64,000 nt of DNA from Paenibacillus radicis (ex Xue et al. 2023). Its GTDB lineage: Bacteria; Bacillota; Bacilli; Paenibacillales; NBRC-103111. The position numbers and the translations under genes are program-made. Location: NCBI RefSeq assembly GCF_024722015.1, contig NZ_JANQBD010000026.1, positions 1 through 64,000 of the forward strand. The letters run 5' to 3'. Under the pieces are notes generated by a model, which did no database searches, was not told the DNA's origin, and worked only from the letters and a program-made list of their open reading frames with translations. The first letter of the stretch is position 1. Every line of letters begins with the position of its first letter. Positions 15,924 to 23,895 of the stretch are shown piece by piece.

Positions 15924-17117
15924 ATGAGCAATAAGACTTCATTATTTGAAATTTTAAAAGTATCCTTTCAATTGGGTTTGACCTCCTTCGGGGGACCGGT
16001 TGCCCATCTGGGCTATTTTCATGAGGAATATGTAAAGCGGCGGAAATGGATGGACGAACGAAGCTATGCTGATCTGGTAGCATTATGCCAGTTTCTGCCC
16101 GGTCCAGCCAGCAGTCAAGTAGGAATGGGAATAGGCTACATGCGCGGAGGTGTGCTTGGAGCTATTCTGGCGTGGTTAGGGTTTACTCTGCCTTCGGCAT
16201 TGGGCTTGACTTTATTCGCTTATTTATGCCAAGGCTTGGACGTAGGCGGCATGGGATGGATTCACGGGCTCAAGCTGGCCGCAGTAGCTATCGTTGCCCA
16301 AGCGGTATGGGGGATGGGGAAGAACCTGATACCTGATCGGAGCCGGGCAACGATAGCGATTTTGACCTGTATAACGATGCTGCTATTCAACTCGGCGCTC
16401 ATTCAAGTTGCCCTTATTGTGGCAGCTGGCTTGCTAGGCTCATGGTTATATAAAAATGCTGCTTCTGTAACCATTAGCAATGCGCAGATTGAACCAGCGG
16501 CTACTTCTTCCAATCACAAAAAGCTGGCCATCTGCTGTTTAATCGCATTTTTTGGCTTGTTGGTATTGCTGCCGCTGCTTCGTTCTGTTTATCCATCACA
16601 GTGGCTTGCTATCATCGACAGCTTCTACCGGTCCGGCTCCCTGGTGTTTGGCGGCGGGCATGTGATGCTGCCGTTGCTTGAGAAGGAAGTCGTACCATCC
16701 GGTTGGATGGGACAAGAGCAATTCCTTGCAGGCTATGGAGCGACCCAAGCGATTCCGGGTCCATTATCGACGTTTGCATCCTATTTGGGCTTTGTTATTC
16801 ATGGTTGGGGAGGCGCTGCTGTAGCTACAATTGTGATATTCCTCCCTGCTTTCCTGCTTGTGATGGGTGCACTTCCGTTCTGGGAAATGCTTCGGAAGCA
16901 GCCGAAGGTCAGAGGGGCCTTATTAGCAATTAATGCTTCGGTAGTCGGCATTTTGCTGGCAGCCTTGTATGATCCGGTATGGGTGAGCGCGGTAAAGACG
17001 CCTGGCGATTTTGGCTTGGCGCTGGCGCTGTTCGGTGCGCTTATATACTGGAAGCTGGCACCGTGGATTGTGGTCATCGCTGCTGCGGGCGGAGGCATGC
17101 TGCTTACTTTCATTTAA
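15924..17117 (+). CDS. chrA: Chromate transporter, long-chain ChrA
   Basis: This 397-residue membrane protein is made of two homologous CHR halves, as in long-chain ChrA exporters, which expel chromate using the proton motive force. The N-half carries LTSFGGPVAHLGYFHEEYV and LCQFLPGPASSQVGMGIGY. The C-half carries the matching RSGSLVFGGGHVMLPLLEKE and YGATQAIPGPLSTFASYLG. About 10-13 membrane segments are visible. The ATG follows GGGGCGGTGG. Annotation as a chromate exporter is by family; other oxyanion substrates are possible. Confidence 0.92.
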   Translation: MSNKTSLFEILKVSFQLGLTSFGGPVAHLGYFHEEYVKRRKWMDERSYADLVALCQFLPGPASSQVGMGIGYMRGGVLGAILAWLGFTLPSALGLTLFAYLCQGLDVGGMGWIHGLKLAAVAIVAQAVWGMGKNLIPDRSRATIAILTCITMLLFNSALIQVALIVAAGLLGSWLYKNAASVTISNAQIEPAATSSNHKKLAICCLIAFFGLLVLLPLLRSVYPSQWLAIIDSFYRSGSLVFGGGHVMLPLLEKEVVPSGWMGQEQFLAGYGATQAIPGPLSTFASYLGFVIHGWGGAAVATIVIFLPAFLLVMGALPFWEMLRKQPKVRGALLAINASVVGILLAALYDPVWVSAVKTPGDFGLALALFGALIYWKLAPWIVVIAAAGGGMLLTFI

Positions 17118-17413
17118 AAACAGTGTAGCAGGAAACAGCTTTTCACCGCTATTGTCGATATTTTACATTATTTCCCGAGAAATATTAGGGCTGCTTTTTC
17201 CAATTTTCCTCAGCATTTTGCAGCATCCAGTATGTCGTCGAATTATGCTCAGACGTTATTTAGCTGCATTAAATTCCATTTATGCACAGTTCTATGCCAC
17301 GAAACCGACAAAAATTGTCGAAAGAGGTAAAAATGTAAACAAACTGTAACCTTTAAGACAAATAAACCGTTTATAATCGTAACCATCGATTTAGAAAGAA
17401 GCGAGGGAATACG
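17118..17413. other. Intergenic with LCP promoter
   Basis: No gene is supported. A TATAAT box at 17372-17377 (TTTATAATCG) probably belongs to the promoter of the LCP gene 37 bp downstream. I could not assign a good -35. GAGGGA just before 17414 is the ribosome binding site. Confidence 0.4.
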
Positions 17414-18712
17414 ATGAAAAAAATGATTTTAAAAATAGCGTTAGCCAGTGCTGTTGCCATTGCTGCAACCGTTGGCATTTATGTTTATTCCATATATGAA
17501 ACAACTACTGTCGCAATAGAAAAGATCGGAACGCCGGAGGTAGTGCCTGTGGAGCAGTCGGCCAAAGTGAAGCCGCTTACTCTGTTGTTGATGGGCATTG
17601 ATTATAGACCGGAATCCGGCAGCTTGAACTCCGATGTCATTATGGTGGTCACATTGAACCCTGAGCAGCACTCGGCTACCCTTGTTTCACTGCCGCGCGA
17701 CCTGCAAATGGCCCCCAAAGGACTGCCGTCACGAAAAGCCAACTATTATTATCCCTATTTCAATAACATTGAGAAAAACAGTGCCTTTATGGAGACAAAA
17801 AAGGTTTTTAGCGACTTCATGGGCGTACCTGTCGATTATATGGTAACGGTCGATTTCGACGGTTTTCGTCAGATTGTTGATCTGATGGGTGGATTGACGA
17901 TCCAGGTGGATATGGATATGCGCTATGTAGACGATGAAGACGGGACCGATATTAATCTGAAAAAAGGGCTGGCTAAGCTGAACGGCAAGCAGACGCTGGA
18001 TTTTGTACGCTACCGCAAATCTAACAGGAATACGGAGGAATCGAGCGACTTGGCTCGGAACCAAAGGCAGCAGCAGGTGCTGGATCAGCTAATGAATTCA
18101 TTGAAAAGCACGGGCGGAGTAACCAAGCTAGGACAAATCATTGAAACTGTGGGAAGCCATATGAAGACGGATGTGCCAGCTTCGCAAATTAGGGATTTGA
18201 TGACAACTTATTTTGATATTTCCCCATCGAACGTAAAGTATGTGCATTTGGACGGAGAATGGGAGAGCCCTTATATTATTGTCAAGGATGAGGACTTGGA
18301 GGAGGCACGGGCTGCCTTAATACAACAGCTCGGAGGAAAAGGAACGGCTATAGCCGGTATTGGTTTGAGTACTGGTAGTGGGGTTGGGAAAGAATCGACT
18401 TCTGGTACTAGCAGCAGTAAAGGAAGTAATGGGGGCTCAAGCGGCTCAACTAGCTCAGGCGGGAGCACAGGAGAGAAAAGCAATTCAAGTACAGGCACGG
18501 GAAATGGAAGTGCTGCAGGAACAAAATCCGGCGCGGGAGCGGGCAAGCAGAAAGAGCAGGAGGGTGGCACGAATAAAGAGACGAATGGTACAGCGGAATC
18601 GGGTAGCAGCACTGTAGGGGAAGCGACGTATGGGGTTAAAAGTGAAAATGGCAGCATGCCACCGAAATCACCCGCGATCCTGCCGCCCAATGCAGGGTCA
18701 AGTTCAGAATGA
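17414..18712 (+). CDS. LytR-CpsA-Psr (LCP) family cell-wall polymer ligase
   Basis: This 432-residue type II membrane protein has one N-terminal TM helix (about 5-25). Its extracellular LCP domain (about 55-280) has LLMGIDYRPE, NSDVIMVVTLNP, the lipid-phosphate-contacting Arg in VSLPRDLQM, VDLMGGLTIQVD and the arginine cluster DFVRYRKSNR...RNQRQQQ. LCP enzymes attach undecaprenyl-linked anionic polymers (wall teichoic acid or similar) to peptidoglycan. Residues about 300-400 form an unusual Ser/Gly/Thr-rich low-complexity tail, likely a flexible wall-spanning segment. The long reverse-strand frame across this tail is a by-product of that composition. GAGGGA precedes the ATG. Confidence 0.92.
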   Translation: MKKMILKIALASAVAIAATVGIYVYSIYETTTVAIEKIGTPEVVPVEQSAKVKPLTLLLMGIDYRPESGSLNSDVIMVVTLNPEQHSATLVSLPRDLQMAPKGLPSRKANYYYPYFNNIEKNSAFMETKKVFSDFMGVPVDYMVTVDFDGFRQIVDLMGGLTIQVDMDMRYVDDEDGTDINLKKGLAKLNGKQTLDFVRYRKSNRNTEESSDLARNQRQQQVLDQLMNSLKSTGGVTKLGQIIETVGSHMKTDVPASQIRDLMTTYFDISPSNVKYVHLDGEWESPYIIVKDEDLEEARAALIQQLGGKGTAIAGIGLSTGSGVGKESTSGTSSSKGSNGGSSGSTSSGGSTGEKSNSSTGTGNGSAAGTKSGAGAGKQKEQEGGTNKETNGTAESGSSTVGEATYGVKSENGSMPPKSPAILPPNAGSSSE

Positions 18713-18753
18713 AAATACATACATTTAAATAATAATAAAGGGGTTGTATAGCA

Positions 18754-19437
18754 ATGACCCGAAGAATTGGATGCTATCATGCTCATTATTCGAATATTGA
18801 ATATATCCAGCAGGCATTGGAATGCTACGATGTGGAGTTGAGCCATTTTGTGGATCCAGGATTAGACAGATTGAAGGGGGATGCCGATTTTTCGGCTGAG
18901 CGAGGACAGCGTAAAATCGCTGATATGCTAGGCTGGATAGCGTCCTGTCATGTGGATGCGATCCTGGTTACATGCACCTATTTTACAGCTAACTTGACAG
19001 AGGAGCTGGAGCAGGCGCTACCAGTGCCTGTCATCAAAATCGATGACCCAATGCTTGCTCTGATTTGTGCCAATGATGAACCACAGCTGCTCGTGTTTAC
19101 CAATCCCGCAACTGTGAATGGGACTATGAACCGAATGCACCAGTATGCGCGAAGTGCCGGGAGATCGCCACAGCTTCAAGCCCATTTGCTGGAGAATACT
19201 TTCGAATTGATTATGCAAGGAAAGAAACAGGCATATATCGAGATGGTTAAGACCGGACTCGAAAGATTGTCCGCCCAGTATCCGGATCAACAATTATGGG
19301 CTGTCCAATTGTCTATGGTACCGGCGGCTGTGATTGCTTCTTCAGCTTCGAGAGATAGCAAGAAGATCGGCAACCCGTTGAAGGCGCTTGTTGAGGAGCT
19401 TGTGAGTAGACTGGAGTTGAAGCGCATAGTTTTGTAG
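18754..19437 (+). CDS. Asp/Glu racemase-superfamily-like protein
   Basis: This 227-residue cytosolic protein has the alternating beta/alpha pattern of the aspartate/glutamate racemase superfamily. A candidate first catalytic cysteine sits in ILVTCTYFTANL (about residue 73), followed by VPVIKIDDPM. The second catalytic-cysteine region expected near WAVQLSMVPAAV carries Ser/Met instead of Cys, so a two-base racemase mechanism is doubtful. It may be a single-Cys member (decarboxylase or isomerase type) or a non-enzymatic relative. AAAGGGG precedes the ATG at somewhat long spacing. It lies 41 bp after the LCP gene on the same strand and could be co-transcribed. Confidence 0.6.
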   Translation: MTRRIGCYHAHYSNIEYIQQALECYDVELSHFVDPGLDRLKGDADFSAERGQRKIADMLGWIASCHVDAILVTCTYFTANLTEELEQALPVPVIKIDDPMLALICANDEPQLLVFTNPATVNGTMNRMHQYARSAGRSPQLQAHLLENTFELIMQGKKQAYIEMVKTGLERLSAQYPDQQLWAVQLSMVPAAVIASSASRDSKKIGNPLKALVEELVSRLELKRIVL

Positions 19438-19462
19438 AAAGGCGTGGTCTCGACGATAGCTC

Positions 19463-20077
19463 TTAGCTGAAGCTCGCCGTTTTATTTTTATTTTTACGCA
19501 CAATCCGTACGATTACGAAGATCGCTAGTAAAACAATTGGTAGCCACATCCATTTTAAACCTTGAGTGTGAATCAGACGACCTACTTCATCTACATAATC
19601 GCCGAAGAAGCGGCCAACTGTGAAAAAGATCACTGTCCAGACAAAGCCTGTCGAATAGGAAAGGAGTGCATAACGCCGGAATGTCATCTTGTTAAGACCA
19701 ACGACATAAGGAACAACATGTCTAACTACCGGAAGAAAATAGCTGATTACTAAGGCAAAGCTTCCATACTTCTCTATAAGCTTCTCCGATGCTGTCAAAT
19801 ACTTCTCCATCTTCTTCTTTCGTTTCAGCCTCTCAATTACCGGTTTACCAATAAATCTACCCAGCACATAACCGAGGCTTAGCCCGGAGATAACTCCCAA
19901 ATAAGTCACGATAAAGGCAGGAATAATTTGCAATATCCCGTTTGCGGTTACCGCTCCTCCGGTCATCACAATAACTTCATCGGGTATCGGCATACCAACA
20001 ATGCCAAGCCATAAGGCGAAAAACAATGCCGCGTAACCATACTGCCCAATCATAGACAGCAGCATATCGTAATTCAT
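19463..20077 (-). CDS. DedA/SNARE-associated family membrane protein
   Basis: This 204-residue polytopic protein belongs to the DedA (VTT) family, implicated in undecaprenyl-phosphate or phospholipid flipping. Family hallmarks are ALWLGIVGMPIPDEVIVM near the N-terminus, GLSLGYVLGRFIGKP, and the conserved arginine region VISYFLPVVRHVVPYVVG. The start MNYDML (ATG at 20077) follows AAGGAG. A longer in-frame start would run back into the upstream gene. It starts 1 bp after the stop of the methyltransferase gene, whose stop lies within this gene's ribosome binding region, so the two are an operon. Confidence 0.88.
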   Translation of the reverse strand: MNYDMLLSMIGQYGYAALFFALWLGIVGMPIPDEVIVMTGGAVTANGILQIIPAFIVTYLGVISGLSLGYVLGRFIGKPVIERLKRKKKMEKYLTASEKLIEKYGSFALVISYFLPVVRHVVPYVVGLNKMTFRRYALLSYSTGFVWTVIFFTVGRFFGDYVDEVGRLIHTQGLKWMWLPIVLLAIFVIVRIVRKNKNKTASFS

Positions 20078-20078
20078 T

Positions 20079-20663
20079 CTATTCCAGCTCCTTCTTACGG
20101 CAAACGTACACAAATGCAGGCGGCAGATTAAGTGGGACCACTTTAATTTGCTCTATATGAAAATAGTGCTTCAATAGCTGTTTCATTTGTAAAGAATATT
20201 GAAAAGCAACAAAGAGTCCACCCGGTTTAAGGGATGCTGCAATTTCATCCATCAGCTTTATCCGCAGCTCCTCAGGGAAGTTGAAAAAAGGAAGTCCGCT
20301 AATAATAGCGTCCAACTGTCCGATTCCTTCCACACCAAGAGCGCCTTGGATATCGGTGGCATCAGGATGGCAGCCGTATTGAGGATATTGCAAAGCTAGC
20401 TGCTTTCTCAGCACAGGCTCTTTTTCAAATAATAAAATCCGGGTCTGTCCCTTTGAAGCCAGTTTAATTTGCTTGGTTACAGCGCCCGTGCCCGAACCGA
20501 GCTCTGCAACAGATTGTACAAGGTCCCAAGGGATGCTTCTAGTTAAAGCTTGTGCCAAATATTTGGAGCTGGGAGTAATACTGCCCACTTCTTTAGGTGA
20601 GTGTAAAAATTTATTAAGAAACAGGAATTTCTCCTGAACTAATGCGCTTAGGTGCACGATCAA
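20079..20663 (-). CDS. Class I SAM-dependent methyltransferase, phospholipid N-methyltransferase-like
   Basis: This protein is about 194 residues with a Rossmann-fold methyltransferase core. The SAM-binding motif I is SVAELGSGTGAVTKQI, followed by ILLFEKEP (acidic end of beta 2), and LDAIISGLPFFNFPEE occupies the catalytic motif IV position. The N-terminal LFLNKFLHSPKEVGSITPSS is typical of PmtA/KsgA-related phospholipid methyltransferases. I chose the TTG at 20663 because AGGAGGAG lies 7 bases before it. A frame 22 codons longer lacks a binding site. Its pairing with DedA suggests a shared role in membrane lipids. Confidence 0.75.
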   Translation of the reverse strand: MIVHLSALVQEKFLFLNKFLHSPKEVGSITPSSKYLAQALTRSIPWDLVQSVAELGSGTGAVTKQIKLASKGQTRILLFEKEPVLRKQLALQYPQYGCHPDATDIQGALGVEGIGQLDAIISGLPFFNFPEELRIKLMDEIAASLKPGGLFVAFQYSLQMKQLLKHYFHIEQIKVVPLNLPPAFVYVCRKKELE

Positions 20664-20783
20664 TATAATTCTCCTCCTCATATGGAATTCACTAGAAACA
20701 TCATACTTATTTTGGCATATGAGGTTCAACTGTCTGTGGTCCTGATTTCAACTGGACCTAAGGCTAGGATACTGGTATGAGGA

Positions 20784-20812
20784 AATAAAAAAACACGGTA
20801 TATACCGTGTTA
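20784..20812 (-). terminator. Terminator of the small membrane peptide gene
   Basis: The perfect palindrome AACACGGTATATACCGTGTT (20792-20811) is followed, reading leftward, by a run of T. It lies 36 bp after the stop of the 32-residue ORF at 20848-20946. Confidence 0.75.
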
Positions 20813-20847
20813 GTATGGCGGACGCCCTTAGGCAATCCGATTCTTTA

Positions 20848-20946
20848 TTAGTTCATAGTCTGAAGCACCTGATAAGTTACTACAAGAACGAAAGTTATCA
20901 AAGTGGCGCCTGTTACATAAGAAAATCGTTTGCATGAGAATGTCAT
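20848..20946 (-). CDS. 32-residue single-TM membrane peptide
   Basis: This is a complete short gene: AAAGGAGAG, 7 bases, then ATG and 32 codons (starting MTFSCKRFSYVTG) to TAA, followed by a strong terminator. The peptide has a short basic head (KR) and one hydrophobic span, ATLITFVLVVTYQVL, so it should insert in the cytoplasmic membrane with the N-terminus inside. I do not recognise the family. It is not co-directed with any adjacent operon without an intervening terminator, so it seems an independent transcription unit. The rest of the gap 20664-21069 shows nothing else. Confidence 0.65.
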   Translation of the reverse strand: MTFSCKRFSYVTGATLITFVLVVTYQVLQTMN

Positions 20947-21069
20947 GGCGGTTCTCTCCTTTTAATGAGTGAAAGTATAGCGCAAGGCTGAACAATCAAT
21001 AAGCGCCTTATACGCAATATGTATATTCTATAATAGCATATCATTTGCTAGTGTTAAACTTTTGTGAAG

Positions 21070-22317
21070 CTAGCCCATTTTCTTCAGCTCATCCAACGGG
21101 TAAAAGGTGCCGCGCCAATAAATACCGCCCTGTCGAACCGTCAACCAGACAGAACGGATGATGATATAGCATAGCAGACAGACCGTGAGCGGCAGTACTA
21201 TGACTTCTTTGCCATTATGCCCAATTAAATAACGGATGAGACGCAGATATAAAACAAGCAGGATTAGGATAGCTCCGGTATACAGCCACAAAGGCCACCC
21301 ATCCAATAGGAAGATAGCGAGAAATGGAAAAAAGAACATCAGGAGCTGTCCCAATACGCCTAGTAAAGCTAGACTGATACGGTAATGGAAACCGGAAAAT
21401 AAGTTTTTCTCTAATCCTCGAACAGCCTCACCCAAGGAAGAATACCATTCAACCGCGATATGCTCTCTGCCTGATGCAAGTCTTTGACGTAGCCCTGCTT
21501 GCTTGACACGGATTCCAAGCTGCAGATCATCATCAGGGCGTAAGGCGAACGCTTTGTGAGTCCCAATGCGCTCATAAGCCGTCCGGGTCATCATGTTAAA
21601 AGCGCCTATGCCCATGCCATGTTTATGCTGGCTGTCGATATTGGCGCGCCAAGGTCTTATATACAGGCTGAAGGTGAAGAAGAAGTACTGCACGAATGCC
21701 CGCAGCCAGAAGCTGCGCACAATCATATCAGGAGCCAGAGTCAGATGATCGACATTATTTTCTTTCATATAGTGGACTGCGTCAGCGATAGCAGCGGGTT
21801 GAAACAGCACATCCGCATCCGTGAATAAAACATATTGTCCACGTGCTTGCTGATACCCTTGATATAGAGCATGATTTTTACCTATCCAGCCTGCGGGGAG
21901 CGAAGTAACATGAATGATCCGCAGCGGAACAGGAATGCTCTGTCTGCCTTCCGACCATTTACGCAGCTCTTCCAGCTTGCGACCGGTATCGTCTTGAGAA
22001 CGGTCGTTAACGGCAATGATCTCCAGACGGGGATAAGTTTGATTCAGCAGATGTTTAACCGTCTCTGAGATGGATGCTTCCTCTTCCTTAGCGGCAATTA
22101 TGACGGAAACAAGGGGGAGCTCATGGCCAGCTTTTGCTTGACGCTGCTGCCTTGCTTTGTTAATAAGAACAACATTCGAGGCCAGGGCTTTATCATCCTC
22201 CTGGTCTTCTTTGTTATGAGGCAAATGCAGCATAAGCTCACGAGCCCGGTAAGTATCCCAGAGCATATATAACCAATAGGATATGGTGAAGATGGCCAGC
22301 AGCTTGAGTACTAGCAT
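21070..22317 (-). CDS. Membrane glycosyltransferase family 2 (CrtQ-like)
   Basis: This 415-residue protein has an N-terminal TM helix, a cytosolic GT-A domain (LPLVSVIIAAKEEEASI, IAVNDRSQDDTG, PAGWIGKNHALYQG, the metal-binding FTDADVLF, and LRPDDDLQLG) and about three to four C-terminal TM helices (about 320-400). The PAGWxGK motif occurs in glycosyltransferases acting on lipid-like acceptors, such as the 4,4'-diaponeurosporenoate type. A membrane lipid or carotenoid glycoside product is plausible but not shown. The start MLVLKLL follows GGAGGG by 7 bases. The longer frame begins beyond that site. Confidence 0.82.
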   Translation of the reverse strand: MLVLKLLAIFTISYWLYMLWDTYRARELMLHLPHNKEDQEDDKALASNVVLINKARQQRQAKAGHELPLVSVIIAAKEEEASISETVKHLLNQTYPRLEIIAVNDRSQDDTGRKLEELRKWSEGRQSIPVPLRIIHVTSLPAGWIGKNHALYQGYQQARGQYVLFTDADVLFQPAAIADAVHYMKENNVDHLTLAPDMIVRSFWLRAFVQYFFFTFSLYIRPWRANIDSQHKHGMGIGAFNMMTRTAYERIGTHKAFALRPDDDLQLGIRVKQAGLRQRLASGREHIAVEWYSSLGEAVRGLEKNLFSGFHYRISLALLGVLGQLLMFFFPFLAIFLLDGWPLWLYTGAILILLVLYLRLIRYLIGHNGKEVIVLPLTVCLLCYIIIRSVWLTVRQGGIYWRGTFYPLDELKKMG

Positions 22318-22570
22318 AGGTGTACCCTCCCGGATGTGCTTTTTTGGCATTATATCATGGGCTGAGACAGGACGACAAATCCACCTGAGGCTGTGTTACA
22401 ATAAGTAAGTTAAGCGTTTGTTCTTGAATACAAAGTTACTGGTTTTATATTTTGCTTAAGCACAATTATGATAAACGCTTACGTCCTTGTGGACGGTTAG
22501 CTGTTTGTTTTTGGATAAATACTTACAGTCCGGCACCAGGTTGGAGGAAGGAAAGCGGGGAGTGTAGCGG

Positions 22571-23128
22571 GTGATGAATAAGGACGGAGCTAGAGATAAG
22601 AGCGGGGCAGGAGAAGGAAGTTCGGTGTTTCGCAAAAGAATCAAGGGAGTCGAGCTGGCTGATTTTTTGCAGACGATAAGGCAGCAGGGTACGGAATTGG
22701 ATGATTTGCTATTTCTGTGCGTGGGAACAGACCGATCGACAGGAGATTCATTAGGGCCGCTTGTTGGTATGATGCTAGAGGATGCAGGTTATCCGCATGT
22801 AATTGGGACACTGCAGCATCCGCTGGATGCTGGCAACATTAAAGACCGATTGAGCGAGCTGCCTCAGGGCAAGCATGTCATTGCTATTGATGCGTGTCTG
22901 GGACAACCGGCTTCTTTAGCGAGCTACCAGGTTTCTAATCAGCCGCTGGAACCGGGAAAATCACTCGGCAAGCAGCTGCCAGCGATAGGTGACTATACAA
23001 TTGCAGCTATTGTGAATGTTGACGGGGGCAATAAGTATTCAATTTTGCAAAGCACCCCCTTGTACCGCGTTTATCTGATGGCGGGAGAAATCGTTGAAGC
23101 GATAAAGAAAGTATTTCCTGTTCGATGA
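22571..23128 (+). CDS. yyaC: Sporulation protein YyaC (DUF1256)
   Basis: This 185-residue protein shows the YyaC pattern: LLFLCVGTDRSTGDSLGPLVG, GTLQHPLDAGNI, VIAIDACLGQ and IAAIVNVDGGNKYSILQSTP. YyaC is made during sporulation and is related to the GPR germination protease fold, though its substrate is unsettled. Its presence marks the organism as an endospore former. It begins with GTG at 22571 (ATG at 22574 is possible), 8 bases after GGGGAG. The N-terminal 25 residues are a poorly conserved Gly/Lys-rich extension. It is a single gene with its own terminator. Confidence 0.92.
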   Translation: MMNKDGARDKSGAGEGSSVFRKRIKGVELADFLQTIRQQGTELDDLLFLCVGTDRSTGDSLGPLVGMMLEDAGYPHVIGTLQHPLDAGNIKDRLSELPQGKHVIAIDACLGQPASLASYQVSNQPLEPGKSLGKQLPAIGDYTIAAIVNVDGGNKYSILQSTPLYRVYLMAGEIVEAIKKVFPVR

Positions 23129-23213
23129 AGCTTGTACAATCTAAGTTACTATTGAATATCCCTTATTGAACACGAGGTGAACAGTGTCCAATTTGCCGCG
23201 GCTGTTCTCTCAG

Positions 23214-23242
23214 ACACTGCCTTTCTTAGGCGGTGTTTTTTT
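23214..23242 (+). terminator. Rho-independent terminator after yyaC
   Basis: CACTGCCT pairs with AGGCGGTG (one G-U), followed by TTTTTTTG. Confidence 0.8.
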
Positions 23243-23284
23243 GTTGGGCAGTTTGTGATGAATTTATTTGGATGATTCAAATAA

Positions 23285-23325
23285 TATCGATTGTTTATTT
23301 TCGATATATCGATTAATATTAATCG
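23285..23325. promoter_or_regulatory. PadR operator region
   Basis: TATCGA (23285-23290) and TCGATA (23301-23306) form an inverted repeat. CGATTAATATTAATCG (23310-23325) is a perfect 16-bp palindrome ending 25 bp before the PadR start codon. PadR proteins usually bind such AT-rich dyads over their own promoters, so autorepression is inferred. Confidence 0.55.
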
Positions 23326-23350
23326 TAATAAAACTAAAGGAGACTTCAAT

Positions 23351-23857
23351 ATGTCGCTGCACGGCAATCATAGGCACAAACGAGGAGACAGAGTAGGACG
23401 AATTCAATTAGCTATTCTTCAGCTTCTTCGCATTGAGCAGATGCATGGGTATCAAATAATTAAGCAACTGGGAGAGAAAGCAGAGGGATTATATAGCCCT
23501 AGTGCAGGAACCGTGTACCCGGCCCTTCAAGAATTACATGATAAAGGGCTTATTGATATTGATGAGCAAAAAGATAAAAAGGTTTATTTTCTTAATGAAA
23601 ATGGAAAAAAGCATGTTCAGGATATGGGGCTGGAGTCTAATGAATTCTGGACTGAGTGGCGTCGCCGTCTAGCCTGGAAGCAATCGGAGCAATTTAAAAT
23701 GCTGAGAGAAGAGCTGGATAAGTGGGAACAAGAGCTTCATGCTGCTAAGAAACAGCTGGTTAGAAATCCGGCTCGCACAGAAGAGCTGCTTGCCATTCTT
23801 GCTGAAGCTCGCAAACAAGTATCCCTTTGGACACAACCCAAGGATACAAGAGAATAA
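23351..23857 (+). CDS. PadR-family transcriptional regulator
   Basis: This 168-residue protein has an N-terminal winged helix (about 15-95: RVGRIQLAILQLLRIEQMHG, YQIIKQLGEKA, PSAGTVYPALQELHDKGLI, KKVYFLNENGKKH) and a C-terminal coiled-coil dimerisation helix. This is the PadR subfamily that controls multidrug ABC exporters. MSLHGNH follows AAAGGAGA. Twenty upstream in-frame codons have no binding site and overlap the operator dyads. The ABC exporter gene follows 38 bp later, so the pair is probably an operon repressed by this protein until a drug binds. Confidence 0.9.
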   Translation: MSLHGNHRHKRGDRVGRIQLAILQLLRIEQMHGYQIIKQLGEKAEGLYSPSAGTVYPALQELHDKGLIDIDEQKDKKVYFLNENGKKHVQDMGLESNEFWTEWRRRLAWKQSEQFKMLREELDKWEQELHAAKKQLVRNPARTEELLAILAEARKQVSLWTQPKDTRE

Positions 23858-23895
23858 GTTTAGACAGAACCCTTACTTGAGGAGATGAAGAGTCG

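Noticed and set aside
18271..18846. 191-codon reverse ORF over the LCP tail
   Set aside because: Mirror of the Ser/Gly low-complexity region; Pro/Leu-rich and spans two forward genes.
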